Assembly (NCBI GenBank): GCA_016178015.1
Contig: JACOUB010000014.1
Coordinates: forward strand, 1 to 64,000
DNA length: 64,000 nt
Direction of reading: 5' to 3'
DNA from: Methylocystis sp.
GTDB lineage: Bacteria > Pseudomonadota > Alphaproteobacteria > Rhizobiales > Beijerinckiaceae
Shown here piece by piece: positions 25,399 through 34,527 of this stretch. Under the pieces are notes generated by a model that did no database searches, had not been told where the DNA came from, and was given only the letters and a program-made list of their open reading frames with translations. The position numbers and the translations under genes were made by a program. Position 1 is the first letter of the stretch; each line of letters opens with the position of its first letter.

Positions 25399-26649
25399 GC
25401 CTTGCCCGCGCCTGCGCACGGAGAGCCCGAAGCGGACCGCGGCCAGCGCTGTTCCGATCCAAGGCGTCTGCTTGATCTTGCGCTTGGCCGCGAGCAGCGC
25501 GGCGAGCAGAGGCGCGGCCAATGCGCCCTGCGGCGTCGCCGGCACGATCGTATCGCACAGCTCGATCGTTTCCTCGCAGATCGTGGCCTTGTAGAGCGCC
25601 TCGCCGACGCCGAGATCGAAATGCGTGAAGCCGCGCGTGACGAGATCACGCAGCAGCGCGTGCACCAGCAGCTCGCCGGGCGAAGAGGGGACGACGTCTT
25701 CGTGCATGTCGAAGGAATTGAGCATGGCGCTGAACCGCCCTCGATGCGCCAACCCGGCGTAAGCCGCGATGATCTTGCCGTCGAGGGTCAGCGCGTGCGT
25801 CTCCAGCGCGCCGCTTGCTGCCGCGCCGGCGCACAGCCGTTGCAGAAAATCGCGCCGCGCCGGCGTTGCGAACGAGGCGTCGATATGTTCGGCGCGCAGC
25901 CGGGCGCCCTTTTGGGCGAGCAGCGCATCGACGATTTCGACGGCGCGCGCGCCCTCGGCGCGATGTTCGAAGGCGACGGCGCCAAGCTTGGCGAGGCGCG
26001 CCGCCTTCCAGCGCAATTTCTTGCGCCGCGCGTTCGAGAGGCGGGCGTCGAGATCCTTTGTCTCGAACGGAAGGACGGCGCCGTAAGCGAAACTCGGGCT
26101 CGGCCGCCAGCTAAGCAAAACCAGAGGGTTGGCCGTGTGTTCCCATCGGCGCGGCTGGTTGCGGAAATAGAACAGGTCCGGTCGGCGCGGGGCGGCGTTG
26201 GCCGCCTCGGTCAGCAGGCGGCGGATCGCGGCGTCATCGAAAACCGCGCCGGGCCTGACGAGAGCGAGATTAAAATTGCTCTCCTTTCCGCAGAGAAACA
26301 GTGCGATGCGCAACGGGCCCCACTGTGCTTGCGCCAGCGGCAAAAGGGCCAGCGGGCGCTGGTTCGCGTCGCGCGCGACGACCAGCATCGGCTCGAGTTT
26401 CTGGTCCTTGCCGAGCGTTTCGAACCAAGCCCGCGTGAAGTCATAGCCCTGATAGGCGCTGGCCGGCGCCAGCGCGAACAGCTCCAGCCAATCGTCGCGC
26501 GCGTCCTCGAACCGCGAGAAGACGCTGACCGACGCAGGCGCGAGCTTGGTCGTCGCGCCGGCCTCGACCGCATCGCGAGGCGCATCGTGCGGCGTTTCGA
26601 GGTTGGTAACCATGTCGCTTGCGAAAGGTTTGAGGAGGAGTTCTTCCAT
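25372..26649 (-). CDS. CelD/BcsL-type GNAT acyltransferase
   Basis: 425 residues. The second half has the GNAT-6 fold of FemAB/CelD proteins: arginine/lysine-rich RRKKLRWKAARLAKLG, then ALTLDGKIIAAYAGLAHRGRFSAMLNSFD and SPGELLVHALLRDLVTRGFTHFDLG. These enzymes often acylate exopolysaccharide or peptidoglycan precursors, and its position between a Wzz-like gene and a polysaccharide deacetylase supports that role. The precise donor and acceptor are not known. Its 3' end overlaps the Wzz-like gene tail-to-tail. Confidence 0.82.
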   Translation of the reverse strand: MEELLLKPFASDMVTNLETPHDAPRDAVEAGATTKLAPASVSVFSRFEDARDDWLELFALAPASAYQGYDFTRAWFETLGKDQKLEPMLVVARDANQRPLALLPLAQAQWGPLRIALFLCGKESNFNLALVRPGAVFDDAAIRRLLTEAANAAPRRPDLFYFRNQPRRWEHTANPLVLLSWRPSPSFAYGAVLPFETKDLDARLSNARRKKLRWKAARLAKLGAVAFEHRAEGARAVEIVDALLAQKGARLRAEHIDASFATPARRDFLQRLCAGAAASGALETHALTLDGKIIAAYAGLAHRGRFSAMLNSFDMHEDVVPSSPGELLVHALLRDLVTRGFTHFDLGVGEALYKATICEETIELCDTIVPATPQGALAAPLLAALLAAKRKIKQTPWIGTALAAVRFGLSVRRRGQGSRRAQTGR

Positions 26650-26715
26650 CGGTCTAGCAAGGAAAGGTCAAAGAGAGGTTGCGATGATGGTCCGATCGAG
26701 AGGTGGAGCAGGGCC

Positions 26716-27774
26716 ATGCCGGAATGGCGTAACATGGCGATCGACGCCGCAATGGGGTTTTTTCGGGCCAGCGGCGCGCATAGGCTGGCCGAACCCTATA
26801 CCCGCGGGCTGGGCGCAATATTGATGTTCCACCGCGTGCGGTCCCGCCTGAAACAGGATTTCGAGCCCAATCGGCCCCTCGAAATCTCGCCGCAGTTTCT
26901 GGACGACTTGCTGAACCATCTGCGCCGGCGAGGCTTTGACATCATTTCGCTCGACGCGGCGCTTGCCAGGCTGCGGGAGGGCGGGGGCGAAGGCCGGCCG
27001 TTCGTCGTTTTGACGTTCGACGACGGCTATCGCGATCTCGTCGATTGCGCCTTGCCGGCGCTGGAGCGCTATCGCGCGCCGTTTACCGCCTATGTGACGG
27101 CGGGCTTCGCCGCCGGCTCGGCGCGCCTGTGGTGGGTGGAACTGGAAGAGGCGATCCGCCGGCTCGACCGGCTCGACGTGATCGCGAGCGGCCGGCGGTT
27201 GCTTCGCCCGACCGCGAGCGCGGCCGAGAAGGCGCGCGCTTTCGCATACCTTTACTGGCGCTTGCGGGCAGGGCCCGAAGATGAAGTTTTGCGCGTCGCG
27301 CTGGCGCTCTGCGCGCAGGCCGGCATCGAGCCGCGTTCGCTGACGCAGGCCCTGTGTCTTGATTGGGACGGCCTGCGCAAGTTGGCGCGCCACGAACTGG
27401 CGACCATCGGCGCGCATACGCTCACCCATGCGCGGCTCGCCAAGCTCGATGGGGCCGGCGCCGAGCGGGAAATGCGCGACAGCCGCCAGATGATCGAGAC
27501 GGAACTCGGCGTCTGCGCGCGTCACTTTTGTTATCCGGTCGGCGATCCTGCTGCGGCGGGACAGCGCGAGTTCGAGCTTGCCGAGCAGCTCGGCTTCGCG
27601 AGCGCCGTCACGACGCGTAAGGGCATGATCTTCCGAGAGCATCGCGACCATCTCTTGGCGCTCCCGCGACTCTCGATCAATGGCCGCCATCAGAATCTGG
27701 GGGCTGTGGACGTGTTGTTGTCGGGCGCGCCGTTCGCATTGCTGAACCGCGGCCGCAAGGTTCTGGCGGCATGA
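26716..27774 (+). CDS. Polysaccharide deacetylase (NodB homology domain)
   Basis: 352 residues from ATG 26716, with GGAG at 26705-26708 (spacing 7); the much longer upstream open frame is antisense to the acyltransferase gene. The NodB domain is readable: ILMFHRV, VVLTFDDGYRD (catalytic/metal Asp pair), TIGAHTLTHARL (His metal ligands in H-x3-H) and HFCYPVGD. The enzyme would remove acetyl groups from an N-acetylated sugar polymer. It is divergent from the acyltransferase with a 66 bp intergenic region, which suggests joint control of polymer decoration. Confidence 0.9.
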   Translation: MPEWRNMAIDAAMGFFRASGAHRLAEPYTRGLGAILMFHRVRSRLKQDFEPNRPLEISPQFLDDLLNHLRRRGFDIISLDAALARLREGGGEGRPFVVLTFDDGYRDLVDCALPALERYRAPFTAYVTAGFAAGSARLWWVELEEAIRRLDRLDVIASGRRLLRPTASAAEKARAFAYLYWRLRAGPEDEVLRVALALCAQAGIEPRSLTQALCLDWDGLRKLARHELATIGAHTLTHARLAKLDGAGAEREMRDSRQMIETELGVCARHFCYPVGDPAAAGQREFELAEQLGFASAVTTRKGMIFREHRDHLLALPRLSINGRHQNLGAVDVLLSGAPFALLNRGRKVLAA

Positions 27775-27933
27775 ACTCGCGGCATGAAGTGGTCGAGCTC
27801 TCTGTGAACGCCGGCGGCCGCCCAACGCCGCTCGAAACTCGTGCCGGCCAACCTATATTGGTCGTGGCGGCGTCTAGTAGACTGCGTCGTCCAAAATGAA
27901 GGGATCGTCAAATCCATAGGATTGTTTCGATTT

Positions 27934-27995
27934 GCGAGCCTGAAGGCTCGCGGTCCAAGCGACGCGGAACCCGGACCGCGAGCCTTCAGGCTCGC
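27934..27995. repeat. Double-hairpin repeat, copy C (perfect)
   Basis: Arms 27934-27956 and 27973-27995 are perfect 23 bp inverted repeats, identical in sequence to copy B at 4543 but with a 16 bp loop. It lies in the 286 bp gap between the deacetylase and M48 genes, which otherwise contains nothing recognisable. Confidence 0.9.
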
Positions 27996-28060
27996 ATCGA
28001 TGCAGCCTCCAACACGATCCGCGTCGCGCTGCGCTTGGAAATGCTCCAGAAGGTCGAAAG

Positions 28061-29323
28061 ATGACTCTCACAGCCGCGGCGATCTACGTCGCCATTGTCC
28101 TGTCGGGCGCGCTCGGCGTCTATCTGAGATATCGTCAGGGGGCGTGCGTTCTCGCGCATCGCGAGCGCGTCCCGGCCGATTTCGCGGGCGAGGTCTCGCT
28201 CGAGGACCATCGCCGCGCCGCCGATTACACGCTGGCCCGCACCCGCCTGGCCACTGCCGCAATCGCCTACGACGCCGTCCTTACCGTGGCTTGGCTGACG
28301 GTTGGGCTCGCGCCTCTTTACGCCGTGGCGGAACAACACTTAGCGCCTGGGCTGACGCGCAGCGTGGCTGTGGTCGTCGCCGTCATGCTGATCGGGCACA
28401 TGCTCGAATTGCCGTTTTCACTGTTCAGCACGTTTCGGCTGGAGGCGCAGTTCGGATTCAATCGCGCCACTCCGGGCGTGTTTGTTCGCGACCAATTGCA
28501 GACTGGAGCGCTGTGGCTGCTGCTTGGCGTTCCTCTGCTTTACGGCCTGTTCGCGCTGCTGCGCGCCATGCCGGACCACTGGTGGTTGTTCGCCTACGCC
28601 GGCGCGATGGTCGTCATGATGGCGATGATCGTGATCTATCCGGCCATCGTCGCTCCCTTGTTCAACGACTTCGTTCCCTTGGCCGACGGGGCGATGAAAT
28701 CGCGCTTGGAGTCGCTGCTTTCCAAATGCGGGTTCGAATCCAAGGGGCTGTTCGTCATGGACGCCTCCAAGCGTTCGGCGCATGGCAACGCCTATTTTTC
28801 CGGCATGGGCAAGGCCAAGCGCATCGTCTTTTTCGACACCTTGTTGGCAAAGCATAGCCTCGAGGAAATAGAATCTATTCTCGCCCATGAGCTGGGACAT
28901 TTTAAGCTCGGTCATATCCGGCAACGCCTGTTGCTGGCGGCGACGCTGGCTTTGGTCGGCTTCGCCATCCTGCGCTGGGCTTTTGCCGATGGCGGACTGG
29001 CCGCCCAGTTCGGCCTTCCGGACGATCCGGGTCTGGCGTTGATCATCATCCTGATGGCCGGGGAACCGGCCCTGCATTTGCTTTCGCCATTGCTGAGCTG
29101 GCTGTCGCGACGCGCCGAGTTTCAGGCTGATTATTTCGCCAAGGCCATCGTCGGCAAGGAGGCCATGGTCGGCGCTCTCACGAAACTCTCGCGCGACAAT
29201 CTCGCGACGTTGACGCCGGATCGGCTCTATTGGCAATTCTATTATTCGCATCCGCCGGTTGGGGCGCGCATCGCGCGGCTCAATCGGCCAGCGCCGGGCG
29301 CAGCTCCCGCCGGCGTGGACTAA
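28061..29323 (+). CDS. M48-family membrane metalloprotease (Ste24/CaaX-protease type)
   Basis: 420 residues with six or seven hydrophobic segments. The zinc site HELGH is at 276-280, and the downstream Glu is in RRAEFQADYFA; KRSAHGNAYFSG is the conserved strand before the active site. The N-terminal membrane domain matches the Ste24-type arrangement rather than HtpX. It would degrade membrane proteins or process lipidated substrates. It is followed by the groEL promoter region on the same strand. Confidence 0.9.
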   Translation: MTLTAAAIYVAIVLSGALGVYLRYRQGACVLAHRERVPADFAGEVSLEDHRRAADYTLARTRLATAAIAYDAVLTVAWLTVGLAPLYAVAEQHLAPGLTRSVAVVVAVMLIGHMLELPFSLFSTFRLEAQFGFNRATPGVFVRDQLQTGALWLLLGVPLLYGLFALLRAMPDHWWLFAYAGAMVVMMAMIVIYPAIVAPLFNDFVPLADGAMKSRLESLLSKCGFESKGLFVMDASKRSAHGNAYFSGMGKAKRIVFFDTLLAKHSLEEIESILAHELGHFKLGHIRQRLLLAATLALVGFAILRWAFADGGLAAQFGLPDDPGLALIIILMAGEPALHLLSPLLSWLSRRAEFQADYFAKAIVGKEAMVGALTKLSRDNLATLTPDRLYWQFYYSHPPVGARIARLNRPAPGAAPAGVD

Positions 29324-29371
29324 GGACCAAATCGGCGCCAGCTCGTTCCGCGCCAATAAGCCGGCGCCGCC

Positions 29372-29400
29372 TTGACAAGCCCCAGCGGCGCTCATATCTC
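29372..29400 (+). promoter_or_regulatory. Sigma70-type promoter of groEL
   Basis: TTGACA at 29372-29377, a 17 bp spacer and TATCTC at 29395-29400. It is followed by the CIRCE element, which would cover the transcription start. Confidence 0.75.
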
Positions 29401-29412
29401 ACTGTCGGCTTG

Positions 29413-29439
29413 TCGGCACTCGCTGTGGGTGAGTGCTAA
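29413..29439 (+). promoter_or_regulatory. CIRCE operator (HrcA binding site)
   Basis: TCGGCACTC, 9 bp, GAGTGCTAA. The right arm matches the CIRCE consensus perfectly and the left arm differs at two positions (TTAGCACTC expected); the spacing is the canonical 9. It predicts HrcA repression and heat induction of the downstream groEL. Confidence 0.9.
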
Positions 29440-29492
29440 CAGGCTTTTCGCTCGTGCCTTTGCCGCTTCTCCCTCGATGGAGTCCAACAACA

Positions 29493-31010
29493 ATGGCTGC
29501 CAAAGACGTACGTTTCTCCACCGACGCGCGCGACCGCATCATGCGCGGCGTCGACATCCTCAACAACGCCGTGAAAATCACGCTGGGCCCCAAGGGCCGC
29601 AACGTCGTGATGGAAAAGTCCTACGGCGCGCCGCGCATCGGCACCACCACGGCGACCGTGCTGGCCGCCTCGATCGCCAGAGAGGGCGTCAAGGCGGTGG
29701 CCGCCGGGCTCAACCCGATGGATTTGAAGCGCGGCATCGACCTGGCGGTCGAGGCCATTGTCGCCGACCTCAAGAAGAACTCGAAAAAGGTCACCTCGAA
29801 CGACGAGATCGCCCAGGTCGGCACCATTTCGGCCAATGGCGATCGGTTCATCGGCGAGGAAATCGCCAAGGCGATGCAGAAGGTCGGCAATGAGGGGGTG
29901 ATCACCGTCGAGGAGGCCAAAAGCCTGGAGACCGAAACCGACATCGTCGAAGGCATGCAGTTCGATCGCGGCTATCTGTCGCCTTATTTCATCACCAACG
30001 CCGAGAAGATGGTCGCCGAGCTCGACGAGCCGTACATCCTCATCCACGAGAAGAAATTGTCGTCTTTGCAGCCGCTGCTGCCGATCCTCGAAGCGGTGGT
30101 GCAGACCGGCAAGCCGTTGCTGATCGTCGCCGAGGACGTGGAAGGCGAGGCGCTGGCGACGCTGGTCGTCAACAAGCTGCGCGGCGGCTTGAAGATCGCG
30201 GCGGTGAAGGCGCCGGGCTTCGGCGATCGCCGCAAGGCGATGCTCGAGGACATCGCCATCTTGAGCGGCGGCCAGATGATCGCCGAAGACCTCGGCATCA
30301 AGCTCGAGAACGTGACGCTTCCCCAGCTCGGCCGCGCCAAGCGGGTGCGCATCGAGAAGGAGAACACGACCCTCATCGACGGGGCGGGCGCCAAGAAGGA
30401 CATCGAGGCGCGCATCGCGCAAATCAAGGCGCAGATCGAGGAGACCACCTCGGACTATGATCGCGAGAAGCTGCAGGAGCGTCTGGCCAAGCTGGCCGGC
30501 GGCGTCGCGGTGATCCGCGTCGGCGGCGCGACCGAGGTCGAGGTCAAGGAGAAGAAGGATCGCGCCGACGACGCGCTCAACGCCACCCGCGCGGCGGTCG
30601 AGGAGGGCATCTCGCCGGGCGGCGGCGTCGCCCTGTTGCGCGCCATTCCGGTTCTGGACAAGGTCAAGGTGGCGAACGCCGATCAGAAGACCGGCGTCGA
30701 CATCGTCCGCAAGGCGATCCAAACGCCGGCGCGGCAGATCGTCGACAATGCCGGCGACGACGGCGCCGTGGTGGTCGGCAAGCTGCTCGAGGCCAAGGAC
30801 TACAGCTTCGGCTACGACGCCCAGACCGGCGAATACGGCGATCTCGTCAAGCTCGGCATCATCGATCCGACCAAGGTGGTGCGCACCGCGTTGCAGGACG
30901 CGGCTTCCATCGCCGGGCTGATCGTCACCACCGAGGCGACGATCACCGAGCAGCCGAAGAAAGAAGCGTCGGCGCTGCCGCCGGGCGGAATGGGCGGAAT
31001 GGATTACTAA
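29493..31010 (+). CDS. groEL: GroEL (Hsp60) paralog with internal 38-residue deletion
   Basis: 505 residues from ATG 29493, compared with about 545 for normal GroEL. The N-terminus is canonical through SYGAPRI (residue 49) and then continues directly with GTTTATVLA, which in E. coli follows residue 87. The absent 38 residues (E. coli 50-87) contain Lys51, Asp52 and the Mg/ATP-ligand Asp87 of the equatorial nucleotide pocket. The rest is conserved, including [17 protein letters not shown]-type [43 protein letters not shown] and a GGMGGM-type tail. The join is in frame and shows no repair scar. There is no groES in front; the 169 bp upstream hold only promoter and CIRCE. A chaperonin with altered or lost ATPase is likely if the sequence is correct. 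Confidence 0.93.
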   Translation: MAAKDVRFSTDARDRIMRGVDILNNAVKITLGPKGRNVVMEKSYGAPRIGTTTATVLAASIAREGVKAVAAGLNPMDLKRGIDLAVEAIVADLKKNSKKVTSNDEIAQVGTISANGDRFIGEEIAKAMQKVGNEGVITVEEAKSLETETDIVEGMQFDRGYLSPYFITNAEKMVAELDEPYILIHEKKLSSLQPLLPILEAVVQTGKPLLIVAEDVEGEALATLVVNKLRGGLKIAAVKAPGFGDRRKAMLEDIAILSGGQMIAEDLGIKLENVTLPQLGRAKRVRIEKENTTLIDGAGAKKDIEARIAQIKAQIEETTSDYDREKLQERLAKLAGGVAVIRVGGATEVEVKEKKDRADDALNATRAAVEEGISPGGGVALLRAIPVLDKVKVANADQKTGVDIVRKAIQTPARQIVDNAGDDGAVVVGKLLEAKDYSFGYDAQTGEYGDLVKLGIIDPTKVVRTALQDAASIAGLIVTTEATITEQPKKEASALPPGGMGGMDY

Positions 31011-31042
31011 AAGAAGTCAACGCGGCCAAACGAGCAACGAAC

Positions 31043-31071
31043 AGGCTCTGGGGGCTCCCCAGGGCCTTTTT
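31043..31071 (+). terminator. Intrinsic terminator of groEL
   Basis: GC-rich stem (GGCTCTGGGG pairing with CCCCAGGGCC) followed by TTTTT, 32 bp after the groEL stop. Confidence 0.9.
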
Positions 31072-31165
31072 CATATGGAAGTCGGAAGCCGCGGACGTTT
31101 TGGCGTTGGTGGCGGGCTCCCGTTCGCGACAACGCCGGCGGATTATTTGTAAAAATTTAGACTTC

Positions 31166-31205
31166 ATCTGACGCACACTGTCAGATTTCGCCATTCATCC
31201 GATGG
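31166..31205. promoter_or_regulatory. Operator-like palindrome, shared with 60108-60150
   Basis: ATCTGAC-N7-GTCAGAT is a perfect 7+7 bp inverted repeat at 31166-31186, of the size expected for a TetR-type operator. From 31175 to 31205 the sequence matches the reverse complement of 60120-60150 at 26 of 31 positions. Here it lies between the convergent ends of groEL and the FabD-like gene, where no promoter is expected, so it may be a relic or a repeat. Confidence 0.45.
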
Positions 31206-31238
31206 CTTTGCATTATCGGCGAGACGGATTCGATCCTG

Positions 31239-32333
31239 TCAAGGATGCGATCGGGTTTCGGCGACGCCTGTCTGTCCCGACAGGACGTCTGTTGTCGCGT
31301 TTCGCGTAACGGCCGTGCGCTGTTCGCCCATCCCCATGGAAATCAGCAGCGGGGCGGCCTCTTGCAGCGCGACGAAATCGGCTTTCGACCGCATGCCGCG
31401 CCAGCCATCGAGTATCAGCGACTGCGCGACCGCGCCGCCGAGCGTGGCGCCCGGGCCTGTGATGATGAACATGTCGGGCGCGAATTCGCGCGCGGCGGCG
31501 CGCACCGCGCGGGTGAAATGGTAGGGCTCCGTCACCTGGCGGCCGAGCGTGTAGTCGCGCAACGCGTGGGCGTCCGTGGCTGCGGGCCACCAGATCGCCC
31601 CGCGCCCGTCGACGAGCGGCAATGACGGAGGGCCGAACAGATCGGGGCCGAGACGTTGGCGGCCGGCCTCGGCGACCGGCGCCTGCAATGGCGTATGAAA
31701 GGCGGCATGGTTGGGAAGGCGCATGGGAAAGCGCCCCTGCACGCGCGGCGCGGCGGCCTCGAAGGCGGCGAGCCCCGCTTCGTCGCCGGCCAGCACCAGC
31801 ATGCCGCCGAGATCGATCGACAGCGCCAGCCTCTGGCCGGATGTGGCGTCGATGCGCGCGACCAGCGCCATGAGTTCGGCTCGCCGCGCGGCATCGTCGC
31901 GCCAGTCCTCGGCGACGAAGGGATAAATGAGCTGCCCGCCGATGAGGCGCTCCTGCATCAGCGTTCCCATCGTGTTGACCACCTCGAAGCCCGCCCGCGG
32001 CGACAGCGCCCCGGCGCAGGCCAGCGCCGAATACCAGCCCATCGAATTGCCGGTGACGGCGACGACGGCGATCTTATGGCGGTCGATCGACAGGAAGTCG
32101 CACAGCGTGCAGGCGTAGATCAGCGCCGATGCGTTGTCGCCGCGCGTGTGCCGCGCGACCGAATACGACGGAGCTCCATCGAGCGCGAGCAGTTCGTCCT
32201 GTCCAAGCGCACGGCGCTCGGCGTCGAAGCCTTCGAGCAGGCCGATCTTGTCGCCGTGATGCCGGCCGAGATAGCCGAGTTCGCTCTTCGTATAGACGCC
32301 GCGGCCGGGACAAATGACGACAGCCGTCCTCAT
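31239..32333 (-). CDS. FabD-like acyl carrier/CoA acyltransferase
   Basis: 364 residues with the fold of malonyl-CoA:ACP transacylase. The nucleophile motif reads GNSMGW where FabD has GHSLGE, so the Ser is kept but the flanking His and Glu are not. The second catalytic residue is probably His in NHAAFHTPL, matching the PFHS/T motif of the family. It is the last gene of a tightly packed five-gene minus-strand operon (4 bp after the E1 gene is its start), whose other members degrade a 2-oxoacid and glutaryl-CoA. It may move the acyl group produced by the E1 enzyme to CoA or a carrier; this is inference. Confidence 0.78.
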   Translation of the reverse strand: MRTAVVICPGRGVYTKSELGYLGRHHGDKIGLLEGFDAERRALGQDELLALDGAPSYSVARHTRGDNASALIYACTLCDFLSIDRHKIAVVAVTGNSMGWYSALACAGALSPRAGFEVVNTMGTLMQERLIGGQLIYPFVAEDWRDDAARRAELMALVARIDATSGQRLALSIDLGGMLVLAGDEAGLAAFEAAAPRVQGRFPMRLPNHAAFHTPLQAPVAEAGRQRLGPDLFGPPSLPLVDGRGAIWWPAATDAHALRDYTLGRQVTEPYHFTRAVRAAAREFAPDMFIITGPGATLGGAVAQSLILDGWRGMRSKADFVALQEAAPLLISMGMGEQRTAVTRNATTDVLSGQTGVAETRSHP

Positions 32334-32336
32334 GAT

Positions 32337-34520
32337 TTAGGCCTCCATCAGCCTCAGCGCCGCGGCGATGATGGCGTCCCTCGAGGGTAGCGTCGCGGCA
32401 TAGGCGGGGCCGGTCGCGATGAAGGAATCCTGCGCCGTGACGCGCGCCGCCGGCGTCTGCGTCCGTTCGGCGAACAGGGCCATCAGCGCCTCGGACGGGC
32501 TGCCGGCGCGCCGGCATTCGTCGACGATGAGCACGCGCCGGCAGCCTGCGACCGCTTCGAGGAGCGCGGCCTCGGGCAGCGGCGCGAGCCAACGCAGGTC
32601 GACGATGCGCAGCTCGACGCCGCGCTCCCGGAGCGTCTTCTCCGCCTGCCGCGACAGGTAGCGCCCGTTGCCGTAGGTGACGATGGCGAGGTCCGCGCCC
32701 GCGCCATGGACGCCCACCTCGCCGAGCGCGATGCGTTCGCTTTCGGCCGGGTAGCGGCACATCCAGGCGCCGTCCTTCTCGGCATGGAGATCGCGCATCG
32801 CATAGAGCGCGATCGGCTCCAGAAAGACGACCACCCGCTGCTCCTCGCGAGCGAGCCGTACGCATTCGCGCAGCATCAACGCCGCGTCGGCGCCCGTCGA
32901 CGGGCAGGCGACGACGAGGCCCGGTATGTCGCGCAGCACAGCCAGCGAATTATCGTTGTGGAAATGACCGCCGAAACCTTTCTGGTAGCCGAGCCCGGCG
33001 ATGCGCACCACCATCGGGTTTGTGTACTGACCGTTGGAGAAGAAGGAGAGCGTCGCCGCCTCGCCGCGGATCTGGTCCTCGGCGTTGTGCAGATAGGCCA
33101 GGAACTGGATTTCCGGAATGGGCAGGAAGCCGTTGTGCGCCATGCCGATGGCGAGACCGAGAATCGACTGCTCGTCGAGCAGCGTATCGATGACGCGGTC
33201 GGCGCCAAAGCGCGCCTGCAGCTTCTGCGTGACGCCATAGACGCCGCCCTTGCGCCCCACATCCTCGCCGAAAAGGACGATCTCTCCGTGCGCCAGCATC
33301 AGGTCGGCGAGCGCCCAGTTGATCAGGCGGCTCATCGGTTGAGGGTCGCCCATCGCCTTGATATCGGCGCGGAACAGCGCCGCGCGCGCCTCCGGTGAGG
33401 GAGCGTTGCTCGGCTTGCAGCGGCGGCGAGGGGGGATGAGGCTGGCCATGACGCTCGCCGCGTCGCGCAACTTCGGTCGGCTGACCGCTTCCGCGGCGAT
33501 GCGGTCCACCCTAGCGCAGGTCTCCTCGTAGATCGCCAACGCCGCTTGCGGCTCCAGCGCCCCCGCCTCGTGGAGCAGCCGGACCGAGTGCAGCAGCGGA
33601 TCGTTCGCCTCGTCGGCTTCCACCTCCTCCCGGCTCATATAGCTGGTTGCTATATCGGCGCCCGCGTGGCCGTAAAGGCGCACCATTCGAAGGTGGAGAA
33701 GAGCGGGCTTGCGGCGGGTGCGCACATAGTGCGCCGCTTCGCTCGCCCTCTTGAAGGTGTCGTAAATATCGAGGCCGTCGGCGTGGAAATATTTGAGCCC
33801 GGGCCGTTGGGAAAGGCTCGCAGCGATCCAGCCCCTCGGGGTCTTGACCGAAATGCCGACGCCGTTGTCCTCGCAGACGAACAGCAGCGGCAACGGACTC
33901 CCCTGATAGGACGTCCAGGAGGCGGTGTTGAGCGCGCCTTGCGCGGTCGAATGGTTGGCGGAGGCGTCGCCGAACGAGCACATCACGATGGCGTCCGCGG
34001 GCAAGGCGCGACGCTCCGGGGGGCGTCGGCGGGCGAGCCCTAAGGAATAGGCGGCGCCGACGGCTTTCGGCAAGTGACTGGCGATGGTCGAGGTCTGCGG
34101 CGGAATGTTCAGCGCTCTCGACCCCAGCACCTTGTGGCGACCGCCCGAGATCGGGTCCTCGCTCGACGCGGTAAAGGACAACAGCATGTCGAAGACCACG
34201 GTCTGCCCCGGAACCTGCGCCGCGCGCGCGATCTGGAACGCGGCGTCGCGGTAATGCAGGAAGGCCATATCTGTGGGGCGCAGCGCGTGCGCGACAGCCG
34301 CCATGCCTTCGTGCCCCGAGGAGCCGATCGTGTAATAGCCCTGACCGGCCTTCTGCATCGCGCGACTGGTTCGGTCCAGCGCACGGCTCAGGCATTGCGA
34401 TCGAAACAGCGCCACGGCCTCGACGTTCGCCAGGCCCGGCGCCGGAGCCTTGCCCGGCGGCAGGTCGCCGGCGCCGACCCGGCGCAGGAAGTTGTCGTGA
34501 ACGATGACCGCACGCGCCAT
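32337..34520 (-). CDS. Fused alpha/beta E1 component of a 2-oxoacid dehydrogenase
   Basis: 727 residues from ATG 34520, which has GAGG 5 nt before it. The alpha part (about 1-390) has GSSGHEGMAAVAHAL and the thiamine-diphosphate motif FGDASANHS...EDN; the beta part (about 400-727) has VLFGEDVGRKGGVYGVTQ, LDEQSILGLAIGMAHNG and the C-terminal ThDP-fold half (LRIVDLRWLAPLP). Enzymes of this type decarboxylate branched-chain or related 2-oxoacids. Its neighbours act just before and after 2-oxoadipate in lysine breakdown, so 2-oxoadipate is the likely substrate. No E2 or E3 gene is present, so the acyl acceptor is unclear. Confidence 0.9.
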   Translation of the reverse strand: MARAVIVHDNFLRRVGAGDLPPGKAPAPGLANVEAVALFRSQCLSRALDRTSRAMQKAGQGYYTIGSSGHEGMAAVAHALRPTDMAFLHYRDAAFQIARAAQVPGQTVVFDMLLSFTASSEDPISGGRHKVLGSRALNIPPQTSTIASHLPKAVGAAYSLGLARRRPPERRALPADAIVMCSFGDASANHSTAQGALNTASWTSYQGSPLPLLFVCEDNGVGISVKTPRGWIAASLSQRPGLKYFHADGLDIYDTFKRASEAAHYVRTRRKPALLHLRMVRLYGHAGADIATSYMSREEVEADEANDPLLHSVRLLHEAGALEPQAALAIYEETCARVDRIAAEAVSRPKLRDAASVMASLIPPRRRCKPSNAPSPEARAALFRADIKAMGDPQPMSRLINWALADLMLAHGEIVLFGEDVGRKGGVYGVTQKLQARFGADRVIDTLLDEQSILGLAIGMAHNGFLPIPEIQFLAYLHNAEDQIRGEAATLSFFSNGQYTNPMVVRIAGLGYQKGFGGHFHNDNSLAVLRDIPGLVVACPSTGADAALMLRECVRLAREEQRVVVFLEPIALYAMRDLHAEKDGAWMCRYPAESERIALGEVGVHGAGADLAIVTYGNGRYLSRQAEKTLRERGVELRIVDLRWLAPLPEAALLEAVAGCRRVLIVDECRRAGSPSEALMALFAERTQTPAARVTAQDSFIATGPAYAATLPSRDAIIAAALRLMEA

Positions 34521-34527
34521 GTCGACC

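Noticed and set aside
25402-26715. N-terminal extension of the polysaccharide deacetylase (over 400 codons)
   Set aside because: Antisense to the acyltransferase gene; ATG 26716 has a good Shine-Dalgarno sequence and gives a normal NodB-type protein.
29436-30722. Minus-strand open frame opposite groEL
   Set aside because: Shadow frame; groEL on the plus strand is unmistakable and has promoter, CIRCE and terminator in the right places.
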